From assembly GCF_002236105.1 (NCBI RefSeq), contig NZ_NIWU01000002.1, forward strand, positions 620,001 through 684,000: 64,000 nucleotides of DNA. Reading direction: 5' to 3'. The position numbers were made by a program, and so were the translations under genes. Below the pieces are notes generated by a model. It was not told the origin of the DNA. It saw nothing but the letters and a program-made list of their open reading frames with translations, and searched no databases. Of this stretch, positions 62,895 to 64,000 are shown one piece after another; the stretch's first letter is position 1, and every line of letters starts with the position of its first letter. The stretch comes from Pseudomonas umsongensis (GTDB lineage: Bacteria; Pseudomonadota; Gammaproteobacteria; Pseudomonadales; Pseudomonadaceae).

Positions 62895-64000
62895 TCAGCT
62901 ACCCAGTGCCTTCGACGCCAGCCAGAACAGGCCGGCCGACAGGGCGACCGTGGCTGGCAGGGTCAATACCCAGGCCAGCAGGATGGTCTTGACGGTGCCG
63001 CCTTGCAGGCCGCTTTTGTTGGCGACCATGGTGCCGGCCACGCCCGAGGACAGGACGTGGGTGGTGGACACTGGCAGGCTGAAGATGTTGGCCATGCCGA
63101 TCAGGCTCGCCGTGGTGATCTGCGCCGACATGCCTTGGGAATAGGTCATGCCTTGCTTGCCGATCTTCTCGCCGATGGTCAGCACCACGCGTTTCCAGCC
63201 AACCATGGTACCCAGGCCCAAGGCCAGGGCGACCGCCAGAATGACCCAGAACGGAGCGTATTCGGTGGTGGTGGTCAGGTCCTTGCGCAACTTGTCGAGG
63301 TCAGCCTTTTCCCGGGCGCCCAGGATTGGCAACTTGCTGACTTTCTTCGCCGTGTCGTCCAGGCACAGCAGGTAACGGCGTACTTCGATGCGGCTTTCCG
63401 ACGACAGCGAGTGGTAGTCAGATACACCTTTGAGTGTGCCAAGCAGAGCGTCGATGGTCGGTTCGGTCTGCTGCGGGTTGCAGCGGAATTTCTCCGGCAG
63501 ATCGCCTTCGACGCTTTTGCCCAGTGCCAGGAACTCGCCCAGGGAGTCGGCATTGCGCTTGTAGAACTGGCTCAAGTGCAAGGTGGCATCGCGGGTACGT
63601 TCGATCTGGTAGGTGGTGCTGTTCAGGTCGAGCACGAATTGCGCCGGCACGATACCGATCAGCACCAGCATGATCAGGCCGATACCTTTCTGGCCATCGT
63701 TGGAACCGTGCACGAAGCTCACGGCCATGGCGGAGATCACCAGCACCAGGCGGTTCCAGAACGGCGGGTGTTTCTTGTCGTCGATCTTGCGGCGCTGTTC
63801 CGGCGTCTTGTGCATCTTCGACAGCGGACGCCACCATTTAAGGCCGATCAAAATCAGCGCGGCAATCAGGAAGCCTGCCATCGGCGAGAACACCAGCGAC
63901 ATGGCGATATCGATCGCCTTCTGCCAGTTCACCCCGTCGGCCAACGCAATATCGTTGATCAAGGCATTGGCCAGGCCTACGCCGAGGATCGAACCGATCA
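62895..64000 (-). CDS. Inorganic phosphate transporter, PiT family (5' end outside window)
   Basis: This is a PiT-type proton- or metal-phosphate symporter. The frame runs on to the window edge (IGSILGVGLANALINDIA before the visible part), so about 100 or more N-terminal residues are missing. The TTG near 63962 is an internal leucine, not a start. Hallmarks are FVHGSNDGQKGIGLIMLVLI and the late MANIFSLPVSTTHVLSSGVA. The large middle loop (about 230-460 of the full protein) is hydrophilic. Substrate is phosphate, probably as metal-phosphate; PitA is a likely name. Confidence 0.92.
   Translation of the reverse strand, partial: IGSILGVGLANALINDIALADGVNWQKAIDIAMSLVFSPMAGFLIAALILIGLKWWRPLSKMHKTPEQRRKIDDKKHPPFWNRLVLVISAMAVSFVHGSNDGQKGIGLIMLVLIGIVPAQFVLDLNSTTYQIERTRDATLHLSQFYKRNADSLGEFLALGKSVEGDLPEKFRCNPQQTEPTIDALLGTLKGVSDYHSLSSESRIEVRRYLLCLDDTAKKVSKLPILGAREKADLDKLRKDLTTTTEYAPFWVILAVALALGLGTMVGWKRVVLTIGEKIGKQGMTYSQGMSAQITTASLIGMANIFSLPVSTTHVLSSGVAGTMVANKSGLQGGTVKTILLAWVLTLPATVALSAGLFWLASKALGS

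Noticed and set aside
62895..63962. A complete phosphate transporter starting at 63962
   Set aside because: The codon at 63962 is TTG within a continuous frame that runs to the window end with family-like sequence (ILGVGLANALI). The true start lies outside.

Overview
The window looks like chromosomal DNA of a Pseudomonas, most likely the P. fluorescens group. The evidence is the high GC content, the protein families, the Entner-Doudoroff gene order typical of the genus, and many copies of the short palindromic repeats common in fluorescent pseudomonads. I see no rRNA, tRNA, CRISPR array, prophage or insertion sequence. Most of the window is core-genome housekeeping, with a few odd genes between.

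Layout. 1-8.7 kb: glucose uptake and catabolism. It holds the end of the glucose ABC transporter (gtsB, gtsC, gtsD), the OprB porin, a hexose-6-phosphate mutarotase, the divergent regulator hexR, and zwf-pgl-eda, which carry glucose 6-phosphate through 6-phosphogluconate and KDPG to pyruvate and glyceraldehyde 3-phosphate (edd is outside the window). 8.8-14.2 kb: a class-V aminotransferase, a DUF3820 protein, a DUF2383 four-helix protein, and a three-gene FUSC/DUF1656/HlyD efflux operon. 14.3-19.8 kb: lipid module with an (R)-enoyl-CoA hydratase (PhaJ type), a lysophospholipase-like hydrolase and tandem acyl-CoA ligases fadD2-fadD1. 19.8-28.9 kb: small and envelope genes: CsbD, YihY, peptide deformylase, GNAT, isochorismatase fold, two SEC-C proteins, two tandem OmpA lipoproteins whose ribosome-binding sites both lie in hairpins, a collagen-like secreted protein and a CopD-like protein. 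28.9-37.8 kb: dinG, a GH50/agarase-like secreted protein, a beta-lactamase-fold hydrolase, a third OmpA-like lipoprotein with WWPFG motifs, pdxH and a SlyB-like lipoprotein. 37.8-45.3 kb: an AT-rich orphan gene, nhaA, a cysteine-synthase-like protein, an FAD oxidoreductase, a lipoprotein and a divergent SDR/LysR pair. 45.4-50.5 kb: branched-chain amino acid transport (livF, livG, livM, livH and braC). 50.8-64 kb: DUF2288, a tubulin/FtsZ-superfamily GTPase, a 3-hydroxyisobutyrate dehydrogenase-like enzyme, an MHYT-GGDEF-EAL protein, an MFS transporter, rapA, three small proteins including a CcoM-like oxidase subunit under an ANR-type box, and a PiT phosphate transporter cut by the window end.

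Most notable: (1) the 731-residue protein at 51409-53604 carries recognisable equivalents of the FtsZ/tubulin nucleotide loops and the catalytic T7 loop but is not FtsZ; (2) paralogous OmpA lipoproteins at 25644 and 26430 each have a hairpin over the Shine-Dalgarno, the second one complete, suggesting translational control; (3) a 38-residue CcoM-like gene with an upstream TTGAT-N4-GTCAA site. All functional calls come from reading the translated sequence and family knowledge; no database search was run.
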